DNA of 64,000 bases from Telopea speciosissima (Eukaryota > Streptophyta > Magnoliopsida > Proteales > Proteaceae). Under the pieces are notes generated by a model that was given only the letters and a program-made list of their open reading frames with translations, was not told the origin of the DNA and ran no database searches. A program made the position numbers and the translations under genes. Numbering within the stretch: position 1 is the stretch's first letter; each line of letters begins with the position of its first letter. The stretch is taken from the NCBI RefSeq assembly GCF_018873765.1, contig NC_057916.1, forward strand, positions 10,124,001 to 10,188,000, read 5' to 3'. Shown here piece after piece: positions 22,427 to 35,700 of this stretch.

Positions 22427-25400
22427 CAGCTCCAATGTATTGTGTCATTTGTTCTTATTTGGTTACTAACATTAGACAATTTCCCTTGTTGTTTTGTACA
22501 ATACAGTCGTGGATGCAATTTTTGAGAAGTACATTTAATTTGATAAATAGCTGTTAAATTGACTGGAAATCATCAAAGACTTTAGAGCACATTTTAGCAG
22601 CTGTTATCCCTTGACTGGAAATTGTCGAAATCTACCAAACAATATATATTTCTTAAAGATGAATTCGTGTTTTACCAAAAAAAAGGTATGTGTGTGTGTG
22701 TGGGGGGGGGGGGGGGAATGCCAAGGATTCTTATTTTGCCTTTTAGAAATGGTATTTCAAACTGGAATGGAAATGAAGGAGATTGATAATAATTCACCTT
22801 TCATATTCGATCTCTGGCTAGTTCAACATAAAAAATTAAACAGTAGCAAAACAAAAATGCAGTCAGTTCATTGATGATTGACAGTATACTTTTTGTTCAT
22901 ACCAAGAATCTTCAACTAGTTCAGAAAGTGTATAATGCTGAGAAAACAAATTTTGCCTATTAGAATTTGGAGTCTCCCATGTTTCTTTTGTACTTTCAAG
23001 AGGATATGGCTTTTGATTAAAGGATAAACTTGAATTTCATTGATGCTCCATTTATTTTAACGTCGTATGAGTGGAAGTAAAATAAATGAGACAAAATGTT
23101 TTACTTCCAAAAGCTTGTTTGAAAGGAACTTGTTGGGGAGGGGGTGTTTGGACTCAATTACAATGGGGCCTACTATTTTATGTTCAAAGGGCATCAATGC
23201 ATTCCATTCAGGATTATAGGAAATCATTTAGACCCAAAACTCATTTACTCCTGTAACTTGTATTGTTCTCAACTCTTGAGTTGAGGTCCTCCAACGGTCA
23301 GACTCTAAACAAGATCTTCACTGCCTCTCTTCCTCTTCTTCAAAGGTGAGAAGTGAAAATACCCCAGATTAATCCTCATGTTTTAGATCTGGAGACTGAA
23401 TTAGTTCTTTGTTTTCCAGATTCACTCAAGGTCTTTCCTGAACATTCTAATCGGATCACATCATATGGTAAAGATTTACTGGTGGATTCTTACCTTAATT
23501 CCGCTATCCTCACATTCATACTTGATATTCCAATGATTTTCACATAATATTGTACCAGGGATTATGTTTTGAGGTTTTCATCATCCCCATTTTGTTCTTC
23601 TCATCCAATTGTTGAAAACTGGAAACATAAAATGCTCCATCAGCCATGATTTTGCTTTAGGTGTGCAGATTCCTCCTCTTTGTTGTGTGAGGACTAGAAT
23701 GACGCTTTATTTTCTAATTATCTTTTTTCCGTATATTCATTATTTCACGTGACATTTGTTTCTCTGTGGTATGCTATGTATTTATGATGTTAAAAGTTCG
23801 TTCTGAATAATCTGTAGATGGCTTAGCTGTGGTTGTTTTGTGATGGTTAGACAAGGAAGTTCGTATTTAACTTATTTTAAATGTGGATCATCGGTGGTTA
23901 CTTTTACTCCAACCAAAACTGAAACATCACTGAAGCATCCATTTGAGACACTGTATTAATTGTTTGGTGAATTGCTGTATAACTGTAATCTTATAGACTT
24001 TATCTAGAAAGAAACCATTTATTTATCTTGTTACACCTCAATGGATGTTGCTTTGTTATTGTCAGGAGTATGTGATGGCTCTACAACAGCCAAAGAGTGG
24101 CCTCTTTTTGGGGCAAGGGGAAATCTTTAACCAAGAAATAATTGGCTCCACACCCACCTGATAGAAAAGGAGTATGTGACATCACTGTCATGCACGCCAT
24201 CAATTTTGATACTTTTTTAGAAAGAAAAAAATATGGAACCTCTGTTTTATTGCACAAAAGGATCTATTCTTTTCTTTTCTTGTTGCTTAAAAGAACCATA
24301 TCATCTTTTTGAGAACCAACTTTTAGGATCAAGCAGACCAGCGGCAGATATATTTTAATCCAATAAACCTTAGCTTACACTCAACTTAGTCAACCTCTTT
24401 GTAAAGGGTCCTCTAATCAAGACAGAAGCACCTGACTGATTTAGGTGGAGTCTTCAAGAAGCTTCATCTTAAGTGGTTCCTTCTTTCTGAATCCATCTGG
24501 TGTTCTAGCTCTTCTACAATCATTCATTTGTACTTGAGGCTAAATTCTCTACTGCAGTGAATCAAGGCTCAATATTGACAATGGTCTTGAATTAAAAAAA
24601 AAAAGAAGAGAGGATCTTTTCCTGTTAGTATAGGTTATTTTATGTCAGTTTACATTTAAGTTTTCTAATTTTTTTTGGGGGTCCTTTTTTTTTTTTCTCA
24701 AAAATCAAGGTTAAATTTGGAGGCAGACAACTGTTTTAGTTTGACACACGTTCGGATATATTCATTCATGTTCTGCATTTGCTTTGTTTTCATGGTTGTA
24801 AGATCATATTTTATTATAGGTTCTTATGTTAGTGGCAATGGTGGTTACTGTTACGTCTTCTTTCGTTGTTGATGTGTCATCCACTGGGGGTGGGTTCTTT
24901 TGTAATGAGAGGACTGATTGTCCTACTCACCCCTTAATCAGGTAGAGGTTACACACCATGTGACATGTCAAAGTGGAAGCAGGTTGCAGATGAGAATAAC
25001 TCTAAAAATAAGAAGGCTGGAAGAATAAAAGCCCCTTTTGATAAGGTAAAAACCTGAAAAGGTTGATAAAGAACACAATTTGAAATTCGGAAGGCATTGG
25101 GTGGTTTCCATCTCCCCTCTGATGCACCGAAAACCGACGCCACCTTTTCAATTCCGTTCTCCCCCTCTATTTGCCAGTGATTTTTCTTGGAGACATGGTG
25201 GCATAGATCACCACTTATCCATTAATGTTGCAGATTTTTCATGAGAAACACTGGCAGTTTTTCATGATCTTTAACCTTCACTTTCCAGTATGGGTTTGTT
25301 TTACTGTCCAACTCTCTTTCTTCCCCTTTCTTGCTGATGTGTTATTGGTGATTATTCTTGTAGAGATAGGGGAAAAGGTCACCAATATCGGTAGACGTTG

Positions 25401-28400
25401 AGATTTTGTCCTACCGTTCTGGTCATGGTGCATTAACCCCTGCTCTTTCATACTCCAACATTGTCCCCGCTCAATCAGATGTTTCTTAGAAGGGATTGTA
25501 GCAGCAGGAGGGAATTAATTGTTCACCAGTGACTAGTGACATTGAAGTGATCAACAGTTTTCTATGGTTTTAACTTCTTTTTTGTAAAAAATTAGGAATT
25601 TGATCTCAGAAAAAGTAGTAAGCACATGAAAATATCAATACTGTCTCTCATCTTCTAAATCCAACCCTCATCAGTTGATCAGTCATTGATTCTGTGTATT
25701 AAATCCAACTTCTGATTTGCTTAGTTTCAGTCTGCTAAGTCAAGTTCAGGTAGAAGCCAATAGTGCTATTATTACAATGGCAGCTTTATTATAAGTTCCA
25801 GAGGCTGATAATTTGTTTGTCTGAAGCTCTAAGGTTTCAATTCACATTATATTCGATCTTGTAAAGACATGTAGAGATTGATAATAAATTTTTGTGTAGC
25901 TTATTTACAGATTGAATTGTTTTTGAACTGGGGGAAAAAGAACTTCTTGATAGATGAATCTAAGTTGAATGTACTGATGAATATATGTTTTAGAAATTTT
26001 CATTTTAATAAATAGTATTTCTATGTTCTTACCCAGAATTGAAGGATGCAAGTATTTGAGAACTTTTGGGACTATGATGATTTCTCAAAAGGTCTATCCT
26101 TGGAGGTCTGCTATGCTCATCACCCAGGTATTTATGCAACATAGAACTTAAGTACCTCCTCACTTACAAAGCTCATGTCTGTGTTAGGAAGACTATTGTC
26201 CATTTGGTAAAAGTATCGAGCTTTAGGTTTCACTAATTAACTACCTTTGAACTGAATCATGTTATATATATGTAAATATCTAGTCGTAAACGTAGTTTGT
26301 GTTATTTCAATGTCTAAAAGTTTGTAGTTAACGAAGATATTTCGGGCTCGGCCAAGTTAAGGCCAGGACTGTGGAGAGTTGCTGTACCATACCAAGAGCA
26401 CATGGTCTAATTTTTATAGAGCTCAAATCTAGTAAAAAAATCCTTTCAAGTTGCTCTCTCTTGGTCTTCCTAGTGGTGTTTGGCAAAGTTCATGTTGAGG
26501 TAGCATACTAGTTCAGCTGTAACAGGTGGTAAGAGGAGTGGTGCTATACCTGTTCTTTTGGCCCGGTAAGATGTGGGACCCACATCAAAAGAGAAAATCT
26601 GCAATTCATGTAGATTCTATTGCACACCGTCAGCGTATGGATTTTTTGGGGGGGGGGGGTGGCAACATGTTTCAAAAATTGACCTTTGGTCATTTTTTAG
26701 CCTTCTTATTCATTGAATTTCTTTTGTGCCAATTAATTTTTTCATATCATCCTCGTCGATGGCCAGCCACTGGAGTCCTTGATTTTGAAGCTCCACAGAA
26801 CTCTGCTACCATTGATGTGAAAGAACCAAACTAGTACCATCTCCTCATCAGATCTGCTTCTCATTGAAGCATATGATCATGGACTCGAAATACAATTAGA
26901 AAGGTCTTGTTGCTGATGTTGATTCACAAATCTCTAGAAACTCACCAGAGCTTATACAGATTATTTCCTAAAAAATTTTAAATCAACTTTGTATTATTAT
27001 TAGGTGTATGTACATTGATACTCTTTTTGAGTCTGCTGGATTTTGACTTTCAAATCGATTTCATAACAGTTGTAAGGATTTTTTTTTTGTTCTTGCATTA
27101 TTTATTCATATGATTTCAGATATCCTTTTGTAAGTGTCTTACTATTTCTTATCCACCACCTTTCTTAAGCCATTGTTGCATATGATCTTGTTTTTATCCC
27201 AACAGCATATAAACCATTTATTTCATCTTTAGTAAGCTCCATGTGGGGTTAAATGTGTATCCGATGGCTCTTGTCGATTTTAAGCCCTGTTGGGTGCTAC
27301 GACAAGACAAACTATATACAAAAAGACTATATGTGAATAGGGAAAATGATAATTCGACCAAAAATAAATAGGGAAAATGATAGCCATGCTGTCAGTGTCA
27401 TGTGTTGTCTCACACCTCTCTCCCCCCACCCTGGCATATGGGTTCCCCTGTATATGAACCGTGTGATGCCCCTTTTTGTGCTCCCATTGGCTTAGTATGG
27501 GGTGATTCCATTCCACAAGGACAGTGTGGTGATCCTTTGCCCATGTGAATAGAGAGAGATTTGTAATGAGAAAGGGACAGTTGAAAGTGTTTTTTCCCCA
27601 AATGTAAAAGTAGTACCTCCCAAACACTTGTAAATCTTCCCTGTATTTTTCATTAAAAAAAGGGAGCGATTTCCCTCTGACATCAAAATACTAATTTTGG
27701 CGAATGTAGAGACCCCATTTAGAATTGTATAATAGGGGGGATTTTAGAGGAGAGAGTGTGTTGTAGGGTACCCATTTATTTGTCTTGCTGTGTTAAAGAA
27801 TCCGCACACAAACGATGTGCAGATCCTTTCCCACCCTCTCCCCCCCCCCCCAAAAAAAAAAGAGAATAAAAGTTCAAGAATTTTATAGACAATTTAACTC
27901 TTATAAATGAACAGAGGAATATTCTTTGCAGGAGGGGTATTTTGAAAGTGTCTTGGAGAATTTGTCATTCATTTTACTTTTAGGCTGGGTTTTCCTGATT
28001 GTTAAAACATGATTAATTTTTCTGTTTCGGTTGCAATGTTTGCCATGTGGCAGGTTGAATGATGCTGAAATTTTTTGGATGGGTAGATTGAGGTCCCTCA
28101 CTGACATGTCAAGTTTCAACTCCTATGGAGTTCTCCAAGTAGCAAAATAAAGTATGGACATATATGGGATAGTATATGATTGAATTTGAGGTTGAAATTT
28201 GACGCATGGTCAATCCACATCAATGCCTAAATATCCAATGGTAAGAATTGACACACCAGGCTTCCATGTGAAACAACCCAGTAAATAATATATATTACGA
28301 AATCTATCACCTTCTAGCTCTCCTATTTAATTTTAAAACAGATAACCTAATAGCAAACAAATACAAAGACCAATTCCTCTTCAAGCTGAAGAGGGGGTTG

Positions 28401-29621
28401 GATAGGAAAGAATAGGAGGTGGCAATTCTTACAACCAAGTACAGTTAATATCAAAGCCTGAGGCCCTTTTAGCCAAGTGGATCATCTAAATATCTCTGTA
28501 GCAAAGAAGAAATTTTCAAGACAATATCTTTATACATATGAACATCAAAGCATTGTTTAGATCCTGATTCTAATCGACTCTAATTCTTAAAAGGGAAAAA
28601 GAACTCTGTTTGGGGCTTGCACCAGCACTCCCATGAGTCTATCTCTGCCCTCCTAATATGAAAACACCTATGCTCCCATGTTTTTGAGGAGGAGAGAGAT
28701 AGACACATGAGAGTGTCTACGTCAGCAATCTAGATACATGTTTTGATTGAGTTAGACCCAGTCCAAAAAGGTCTTGATCATTTTGGTTTATTCTCAACTA
28801 AAATGGGATCGAAATTGGCATAGACCAATCTGATGCTTGATTCCCAAATCCCAATTCTAAACCAATTTCGATTTCATTTCAGTTGAGATTTGGGAATCAA
28901 GGATCAGATTAACACGAAACCAACCCAAAACCATTAAAAAAAAAAATTGACAAATCAAGATTAAATTGGAATACCGGATCAAACCTCGTATCAAAATGAA
29001 CTGATAAGAGAAATCGAAATAAACTGAATCCAAATCGGACCAAACCCAAAATCTATTGATACTGAACAGTCCCTTATTAGTATGATTTTGGATTCAAATT
29101 TAGCCCGATCAAAATTGGACCGAATTTATCGATTGACACCCCTAGTTGGATCATAAGACCCTTTACTCTTCTTTTTTTTTGGGTGGGAACAAGACCCCTT
29201 ACTCGCATGTAATGTTTCAAGTTGTTCGCAGTTGAGCAAATGATAAAATATTAAGGACTACTAAGAAAGCTATCCATGGACATACATGAGATTGTGTAAG
29301 ATCGATTTTGAGTTTGAAATTTGATATATAGCCAAGCCAATCCATTCTCTAGATATTCAAAAACTGGGATCAACCTTCCATTATGCAAGTGATGCTGTAT
29401 GTCTATCCAAAAATAAGAAATATTTGCCCTCAATATTTTTTTGGTGCTTATCCAATGGTCAGATCAAATTTAATCAGCTGTCCTAATCATGGTTTCAAGA
29501 ATCGGGAATCGGGAATCGGGAGTCGTGTAAATCGGGTCGACTGATTCCGATTCGGACGAATTCCGTCTTTTAAAACTTTGCATCATATTTCAGTAATTCA
29601 CACCCCGAACCAAAACCCAGC
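22427..29621. other. Intergenic region, no supported gene
   Basis: About 7.2 kb lie between the L3 gene and MEI1. I see AT-rich sequence with short G runs (22704-22716, 26648-26657), a C/A run at 27840-27860 and short reading frames without family resemblance. Two stretches look exon-like (26049-26128 before a GTATTT donor, and 26751-26834) but match nothing I know. 28140-28270 and 29270-29370 contain similar segments, also resembling 59040-59210, suggesting a dispersed non-coding repeat. Confidence 0.5.
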
Positions 29622-29629
29622 TTCCCGCG
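29622..29629 (+). promoter_or_regulatory. E2F-type site upstream of MEI1
   Basis: TTCCCGCG fits the E2F consensus TTSSCGSS and lies about 150 bp before the MEI1 start codon. E2F sites are common upstream of plant replication and DNA-repair genes. The match is short, so this is suggestive only. Confidence 0.35.
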
Positions 29630-29777
29630 CCTCTTTTTAACTATGAGAAGTTGCAGACATTACAGATCACTGCTGAGCTCATAACCCCAAGCTTTATCCT
29701 CTCTTTCTCTCTTCTCGTCTAAGAAGTTTGGTCTGGACTTTGTGGAATGGTGTCTTGAAGGTTAAGAGAATTAAGAA

Positions 29778-32700
29778 ATGGGGGATAGAACGAAGCTGAT
29801 GACGAAGGCGTTCAAGGGAGCGAACGTCTTCATGTCTCGAAACCTCGTCCCGCCTGAAATCTTCGATACTCTTCACGATGCTCTCAAGCAGAACGGTGCC
29901 GAGGTTTATCTCTGCTGCGATCCGTCGCGAATCGGTCCGAATGATTACCATATCATCTCCTCTCCCGAACATGTACTTACAATTTACAAACACCGACCAT
30001 TGAATTGAACCGAACGAGATTTTTTCATTTTTTGAAGTTGAAGTGTTTAGTTAACGAAATGATTGGTTTGCAGGAGAAATTCGAGGATCTTAGAGCCAAG
30101 GGCTGTAATTTACTTGGTACGAATCCGGGACTAATTGTGGACTTTTGTTGCGTCGTTTTCTTCCTCACTAATGGAAAATGGGATGGATTTGGTTTTGCGT
30201 TTTGGAACTATTTGCAGGTCCTCTATGTGTTCTTTCCTGCTCAAAAGAAAACAGAGCTTTGCCTAAACAAGGTTTTACTTGTTGCCTTGCAATGGATGGG
30301 GTTAAAGTGCTTGCTTCTGGATTTGAGAAGGACGAAAAGGTATTACCCACGTTGGATGTTCGAAGCTTGCTTGAGAAGTGAGAAGCAGTCAAGCAATTTG
30401 GCATGACTTTTTATTTCTCTGTTTCTTTTTTCAATTATATCTTTGTAAATAGTATTGAATGTCATATAAGGCACACTCTTCTGTTGAAGATCCATTTACA
30501 TTTCCACATAAAACAAATTATAGTAATCCTGTCATGTTCTCTCCAGAACTGGTACTTATAACTGCCAATTCTTTGATGGATATTGTAGGAAATGTAAAAA
30601 AAATTTCTGCCTTATAAGCATATAAAAGTGCTCTGCTGTATATGACTGTTGTTTCTGTGCTTAAGTCATGATGTTTTTGGTTTGAAAAAGTCAAATATGC
30701 ACTTGAAATGCATTTTCTGTTAGGGTTTCCAAAACCTCCTAGCATGTCTATGTTGTTCAACAACAACAACATAGCCTTTTCCCAACTAAATGGGGTCGGC
30801 TACATGGATCCTTGTTCTCCAATCAGATCGTTTTGACGTCATACAAGATACGAGACCTAAGCTATGCGTGTCTTCTGACTACTTCACTTAGGGTTAATTT
30901 AGGCCTGCCCCTGGCTCTGTTAGTTCCTGCAATCTGGATCAAATCACTCCTACAAACTGGAGCATCCCAAGGCCTCCGTTGGATATGGCTATGCTACCTC
31001 AAATGACTCTCTTGTGGCTTATCACATATAGGGGCTACTCCCAACTCAGCTCTAATGTGCTCATTCCTTACTTTATCCTTCATGGTCTTGCCACACATCC
31101 ATCTCAACATCTTCATATCCGCTACACTTAGTTTATCTATATGATGCTTCTTCACTGCCCAACACTCTGCACCATACAGTATAGTTGGTTGTCTGGCTAT
31201 CCTATAAAATTTTCCTTTAAGTTGTAAAGGAATACGTCGATCACACAATACTCCTATTGCACCTCTCCACTTCATCCATCCAATTTTAATTCTTTGGGAG
31301 AGATCATCCTCTGTGTCGCTTTATTTACGACAGAGCCCAAATAACTAAAGTACTCATTTTGAGGTATCTCCTTATCATCAATGTGATCGTCTCTGTAGTC
31401 ATCCTAGTGTGGCTGAAGTTACACACCATATACTCCGTCTTTGTTCTACTTATCTCTAGCCCTTTTGATTACAACATTGATATCCATTACTCTAGGTTGG
31501 CGTTAATTCCTTCTTTTGTCTCATCCATCAATACAATATCATCAGCAAAAAGCATGCACCAAGGAATCCCATCCTGAATGCTGAATGTCTCTAGTTAACT
31601 CATCCATGATAAGTGCAAACAAGAATGGGCTTAAGGCTGATCTTTGATGTAGCCCCATGGTAATTGTGAACTCGCGACCTTGGCCCCTACCATTCTTACG
31701 CTAGTCACCATGCCATCGTACATATCTTTAATTATGTCGACATATTTACAAGACACCCTTCTCTTCTCTAGTATGTGCCAGATTAGTTTTCTTGGAATTC
31801 TGGTAAGCTTTTTCTAGGTAAATAAAATATGGAGATCTTTCTTGCCCTCTCTATACCTTTCCATGAGTCTCCTAAGTAAAAAAATAGCTTCTATCGTGGA
31901 TCTTCCTGGCATAAAGCCAAATTGATTCTCCGAAATAGTGGTTTCCTTCTTCAGATGGGTATCAATAACCCTCTCCCATAACTTCATCATATGACTCACA
32001 AGCTTTATGCCTCTATACTTATTGCAGCTCTGAATATCACCTTTATTTTTGTAGGTCGGGACTACAATACTTTTCCTCCATTCATGTGGCATTTTCTTGG
32101 TTCTCATAATCTTGTTAAACAACTTGGTTAGCCAGGCTAAACCATAAAATCTTAGGCTCTTCCACACTTTTATTAGGACTCTGTCTGGGCCTAATGTCTT
32201 GCCTACTTTTATCTTTCTTAGTGCTTCTTTTACATCAGACACCCTAATCATGAGTATATATCTGAGGCATGTGGTGTCTCAACGAGTAATGTAGGCCTCT
32301 AGAGCCCTATTACTCGAGGAGCCTTCATTTAGTAGGCTACAAAAGTACTCTTCCCAACGCTTCTTAATGTCCTTATCCCATATTAGAACTTTACCATCTT
32401 CACTTTTATTACATCTCACAAGGTCGAAATCTCTACTCAACCTTCTCTCACTTTAATTTTAAAGATAGCTTTTTTCCCTTTCCTTTGTGTTTAGATTGTT
32501 ATACAGATCTTCATATGTCTTTGCCCTCACTTTTGCCACAATCTTCTTAGCTTCATTTCTAAGATTTATACATTTTCAGGTCCTATACATCCTTAGTCCT
32601 TTGCCATGTCTTAAAATTATATTTCTTAGTCTTGATGGCTGCTTGGACCTCCTCATACTACCACCAAGTCTCCCTAGGGGTATGTCGTTTACCTTTCGAT

Positions 32701-35700
32701 TCCCCTAGTACCTCCTTAGCAATCGTCTTAATACAGGCCGTCATCTCATCCCACATCGTATTTGTGTCGCTTTCAAGGTCCTACTTTCCTTGTTTGACAA
32801 CTTTTTCCATAAACGATTTCAAGTAATCTCCTTTTAAGCTCCACCACCTTATCTTAGTGCAAATAGGTTCTCCTATCTTATGGTTCTGCGTAGTGAGACA
32901 CATATCCAGGATCACCAACCCATGTTGGGTGGTTAGGTTCTCCCTAGGTATAACCTTACAGTCCTTACAATACAATTTGTCGAACCCTCTTGGTAGGAAG
33001 AAATCTATTTGACTGGAATTTTGCCCACTTGTGTAGGTAACCAAATACTCCTATCTCTTTTTGAAGAAAGTGTTCACGATTGATAAATCATACGCTACTG
33101 CAAAGTCCAAAACTGAGATCGCCTCCTCATTCCTCTCTCCAATCCCATATCCTCTATGAACACCTTCATAGCCTCTACGATCTCTCCCAGCATGGCCATT
33201 TAGATCACCCCCTATAATAATCTTTTCTCCTTGACTAAGACCTTGCACTAATCCATCCATTTGCTCCCAATACTTAATCTTACTATTTTCATCTAATCCT
33301 ACTTGGGGTGCGTAGGCACTGATTATATTGACAACCTCTTTCTCCAACACCAGCTTGATGACAAGGATCCTATCTCCAAATCTTTTAGCATCCACAACAA
33401 CATTCTCAAGGTCTTTATCCACTACGATGCCCACTCCATTTCTATTGCTTTGGTCACCCTTGTACTAAAGTTTAAAGCCGTTCAACACCTTAGCTTTTTT
33501 ATCCTTCCATCTAGTCTCTTGAATACAGGCAATATTAATCCTTCTTCTCCTCATCACATCTATCAGCTCCAGACTCTTACCCGTAAGGGAACCAATGTTT
33601 CAAGAGGCTAATCTAATCCTATGCTTTTGTGCTAGATTTTATACTTGCACCTGAGCATTGTACGAGTGCCCTTGTCTACTTGTCACCGCATCAGGGCATC
33701 GATACGGCGTGTCGCCTATAGGGTATGCCCTGGCCTACGGTTGAAAGGACATTGAAACATAAAATAGAAAGGTGACTCACTAAATAGCGTGTCTATGTTG
33801 TTGCTTCTGATAAATATTACTGGTATCTACAACTATGACCAGATATCCAAGCATTCAAAAAAAAAAAAAAAAAAAAAAGGTGTGCCATGAAAAGTAATAA
33901 AACTGGTTAACAACATATAAGAAAGGATTTGTAATTACTACAAACATGAAAGAATAAAGGGAAATTCATGTAAATCAGTTAGTGACTAAAATTATATTTA
34001 GCTACTGTATGATGTTAATCTGCAGGTTTATGTACACCTCAGCAGTTGGTAGTGGTATCTGACTCCCATCATATTATTATACTTGTAGATATGCAAAGAT
34101 GTAGATATTTATGAAAGGCCAACTCAGATGTTAAAAATTTCCCCATCTATTTCCTCCAAAATATTATGAACTGTGCCCTTACAACTGCTCTGCAATCCAA
34201 ATATTTCATTTTGAGGAAGCAATACAAAGGCTGAGAATTTTTCACTTAGCTTAAAAATTGTTTGAGGAAGTTTCAAACACATGTTAAAAGTCAAACAAGA
34301 CAATGGACTCAGAGTCTGACCCAGGTTTGGGCAGCAGTACACTTGCTTGAATATTAACACTGGACCAAACATGGCCTGAATTAGCAGGTACTCTATCTTA
34401 CATTGTGATTTCCTATTTTTTCTTGGATGAAATTCCATTGGAATATTTAGCTGTTTCTGTGTAACCTGCTTTGGTGAATGTTTTCCCTTCACATATTGAT
34501 TCTGTTGGTTCTTAAAGAGTTTAATATGAAATAATAACTGAAATTTTTAGATATAAACCTCGAAATCTTAAGACCAGCATTTTTCTGAGGAAGAGTGGAT
34601 TCTAGATTTCTAGCACGCTCTCCCTTTCTCTTTTGGTTGCTGGCATTTAATGCAGCTTTCTCTTCTATATTTTGTTCTTTATATTTATATATGTAATTTA
34701 TAAAGATCAGTACCTTTCTAATGTTTTGTAGGTCAAGATTGAAAAGTTAGTGACTGCGATGGGAGGAGTGTTGCAAACTAGGGCCTCAATGGATGTTAAC
34801 TTTGTTATTGCAAGGAACGTTTTGGCTGCAAAGTACAAGGTCCATGCAAAAAACAATAGAAGATTTGTGCAATTCAGCGCCCTGTTTAAATTCTTTTGCT
34901 TTGTCAACTTGTAGTACTTGACAGCTAGAGGTGTTTGTTATTAGTACTCATGAAGCATAGCATATAGTATTTTAGTGCTGTTTTTGTATTGGCAAGCTAG
35001 CTGGGAGAAATTTTCTACTTTCGCACCTCATGTTTTTGTACGAATATACCTCTGATTTATGTGTCTGTAAATTCAAGGGAGGATTTAACTTTTCCTGGAT
35101 TCAAATTGTTGATCGGATGAAAATTTTGTTCTCCCTGATATATTGTTTCATGTATGTATTTACATTATCTTATGAAGGAAATTTAAAAAAAACAATTGCA
35201 TCCTTTATGAACACATGTATCCGTTGATTATCATGCTTGGATGGAACTTCTGACATTCCTGGTTTGGAAATCTATTTATTAGACTCCCCGCTTCAGAAAC
35301 AAGTTTCCCACCTTTGAAAAAGATAAGCTTTATATATGGTTGGTTTTGTTATTGGCCATGATCCTGATCTTAGAATGTATATAGTAACAATTTTGTAGTG
35401 TTTTTTACTGGTTATGTGGAACTTGTAATGATGGAAACCTTTGCTTGCAACCATTTGGAGAGGAAATTTCAGCTTTCCTATTTTATCCTGCTTGAAAACA
35501 TTTATCTGAAAGTTCTGACCTGGTTGTATGTTTTGATGTTGTGATATTCAAGTTCTTTTCTTGTCTGTTATTTGTTTCACTGGCATCTGGTGGTTTGCAC
35601 TAATTGCTTTTCTTCAGGCTTACAGTACTTCCAATTAGTTCTTGGTACCCTGGAAGCATTGAGTTTTCTAGTTATAAAAATTAAAAGCACACCAGCTATA

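Larger units (their letters stand above)
30758..33789 (-). mobile_element. RTE-clade LINE, nearly full length, in MEI1 intron 3
   Basis: A 3.03-kb non-LTR retrotransposon lies antisense to MEI1. A 13-bp target duplication TGTCTATGTTGTT flanks it at 30745-30757 and 33790-33802. Its 3' end (left) carries a short CAA/TTG repeat tail (30758-30770) instead of poly-A, a hallmark of RTE elements. It encodes endonuclease then RT with no separate ORF1. Frames are broken by stops and shifts, so it is dead. Confidence 0.85.

Noticed and set aside
26049..26128. Exon-like stretch ending at a GTATTT donor in the L3-MEI1 intergenic region
   Set aside because: The translation matches no family I know, and neighbouring exons in phase cannot be found.
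32487..33611. Open frames on the + strand within the LINE
   Set aside because: They are reverse shadows of the endonuclease and reverse transcriptase coding sequence on the minus strand.
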